DNA of 6,738 nucleotides from Pseudomonadota bacterium (GTDB lineage Bacteria > Desulfobacterota > Desulfovibrionia > Desulfovibrionales > Desulfovibrionaceae): NCBI GenBank assembly GCA_023450535.1, contig JAEXGX010000366.1:1-6738 (forward strand), in the 5' to 3' direction. Of the stretch, positions 6,083 through 6,738 are shown piece after piece. Numbering within the stretch: the first letter of the stretch is position 1; the number at the start of each line of letters is the position of its first letter. The notes under the pieces were generated by a model that made no database searches, was not told the DNA's origin, and saw only the letters and a list, made by a program, of their open reading frames with translations. Made by a program: the position numbers and the translations under genes.

Positions 6083-6331
6083 ATGATCGAAAGCAATGTC
6101 AAAAATATCATGGAAAATATGTGTGTTACATACGCAGAGCTGGAATCGTTAACTGGGCTTTCGAGCCAGACCATTACCCGCGCCAGAAGCTCCAGAATCC
6201 GTGAAATGAGCTTGGAAACTTTGGAAGTGATTGCTTATGCGCTCGAAGTAACCATTAAAGATCTTTTTGATGAACGCATAGTCCCACATAAAAAAGGGCA
6301 GATCGGCACGTTTTCCCATCGGTCCGACTGA
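6083..6331 (+). CDS. Small Cro/CI-type HTH regulator, copy 2
   Basis: An 82-residue paralogue of the preceding gene. The HTH core TGLSSQTITRAR (24-35) is identical to copy 1. The segments SLETLEVIAYAL (43-54) and VTIKDLFDE (56-64) are conserved, and the C-terminal tail (65-82) is basic and differs from copy 1. The start at 6083 has a strong Shine-Dalgarno. Identity is about 45 of 64 aligned residues. In the 12-codon recognition segment nine codons differ and all differences are synonymous, which points to an old duplication kept under selection. It could bind the same operators as copy 1. An 18-bp palindrome starts ten bases after its stop. Confidence 0.77.
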   Translation: MIESNVKNIMENMCVTYAELESLTGLSSQTITRARSSRIREMSLETLEVIAYALEVTIKDLFDERIVPHKKGQIGTFSHRSD

Positions 6332-6661
6332 TTTCAACGGTGCAGAAAATTTTCTGCATTGCCACAAAATTATATTTCTTCCATAGCGAAATACGATCAT
6401 AGAAATCTGTAAAGATCTAGAAAAGTGAATACCATTACCTTGACTTATAAATGCTGTAAAAATTATTGCAGCAACAGGAATGAATATTGTAATATTTTTC
6501 AATATCTTTAGTACAAAATTAAAAAAAACAGTTTAATAAAATAATTTTTCACATACATTCAAACAATGAAGGCATGGTTAGATTTTGCTGAATTGAACGT
6601 TCGAGTTCAAAGCGAAATTGCTCTAATCGGCTTGCGTCTTCCGACAACAAAGCCCTCCATA
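6332..6661. other. AT-rich stretch without a convincing gene
   Basis: About 330 bases of much lower GC than the left part of the window. Besides the palindrome at 6341-6358 it has TTGAAC/GTTCAA arms (6593-6598, 6605-6610) and GAAATTGCTCTA (6614-6625), the reverse complement of a TAGAGC element. A 46-codon frame starts at ATG 6566 without a ribosome site and ends at 6706 inside the hairpin described next. A minus-strand frame from a TTG at 6502 begins with a hydrophobic stretch but runs into HTH copy 2 and is not called. Confidence 0.5.
6341..6358. repeat. Perfect 18-bp palindrome
   Basis: TGCAGAAAATTTTCTGCA is fully self-complementary and sits ten bases after the stop of HTH copy 2. As RNA it would give a 6-bp stem with an AAATTT loop and no T-run, a poor terminator. 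As DNA it has the form of an operator for a dimeric regulator. Confidence 0.6.
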
Positions 6662-6696
6662 AATAGTGCTCCCCAGATCCTCTGCGGAGCGCTATT
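6662..6696 (+). promoter_or_regulatory. 11-bp hairpin, possible anti-terminator
   Basis: AATAGTGCTCC (6662-6672) pairs with GGAGCGCTATT (6686-6696) over 11 positions with one G:U pair and a 13-base loop. The right arm is the left arm of the terminator-like hairpin that follows, so the two cannot form together. Confidence 0.5.
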
Positions 6697-6721
6697 CTTA
6701 TTTTGAGAATAGCTCCTTTTT
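6686..6721 (+). terminator. Terminator-like hairpin with T5
   Basis: GGAGC-(GC bulge)-TATTCT (6686-6698) pairs with AGAATAGCTCC (6706-6716) around a seven-base loop, followed directly by five T (6717-6721). It fits a Rho-independent terminator, either of the HTH genes or of a short leader transcript. A further GGAGC at 6724-6728 can pair with 6712-6716. Confidence 0.5.
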
Positions 6722-6738
6722 CTGGAGCAGTTCAATAT

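Noticed and set aside
5720..6331. Small HTH genes as antitoxins of a toxin-antitoxin pair
   Set aside because: No toxin-like reading frame is adjacent; the neighbours are another HTH copy and AT-rich non-coding DNA.
6149..6502. Minus-strand frame with a hydrophobic N-terminus
   Set aside because: It starts at a TTG without a ribosome site and overlaps most of the well-supported HTH copy 2 gene; hydrophobicity is expected from AT-rich DNA.
6566..6706. 46-codon plus-strand frame as an independent gene
   Set aside because: There is no Shine-Dalgarno and it runs into strong hairpins; kept only as a possible leader peptide in the attenuator idea.

Overview
The window looks like chromosomal DNA of a GC-rich anaerobic proteobacterium. 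The style of the sigma-54 activator and of the CI-type phage repressors points to the Desulfovibrionaceae (Desulfovibrio/Bilophila group). This is inferred from protein style only; no marker gene is present.

Bases 1-4422 hold three same-strand genes that look like a transport-and-regulation block. They are an SLC13/DASS-type 12-TM-class anion permease whose 5' end probably lies outside the window, a Crp/Fnr-family regulator, and a 623-residue sigma-54-dependent activator with a cysteine-containing GAF-like sensor, a PAS-like region, a complete AAA+ domain and a Fis-type HTH. The 287-base gap after the permease is packed with inverted repeats, including a perfect 15-bp stem, followed by T-tract terminator candidates. 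The permease substrate cannot be read from the sequence. A carboxylate or other organic anion sensed by one of the regulators is the simplest model.

Bases 4423-5669 are a decaying prophage-regulator remnant on the minus strand. One CI-type repressor lacks the first half of its HTH and carries a frameshift between its HTH part and its S24 peptidase-like part. It overlaps by ATGA a second reading frame that encodes a CI-type HTH without a peptidase domain.

Bases 5720-6331 hold two tandem plus-strand genes for very small Cro/CI-type HTH proteins (72 and 82 residues). They are about 70% identical over 64 residues and have an identical recognition segment despite many synonymous changes. They face away from the CI remnant, as in a phage cI/cro switch, and sit in DNA that becomes much AT-richer.

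Bases 6332-6738 contain no convincing gene. They carry an 18-bp perfect palindrome and, at the very end, a set of alternating complementary arms that can form either an 11-bp hairpin or a mutually exclusive terminator-like hairpin, resembling an attenuator for something beyond the window.
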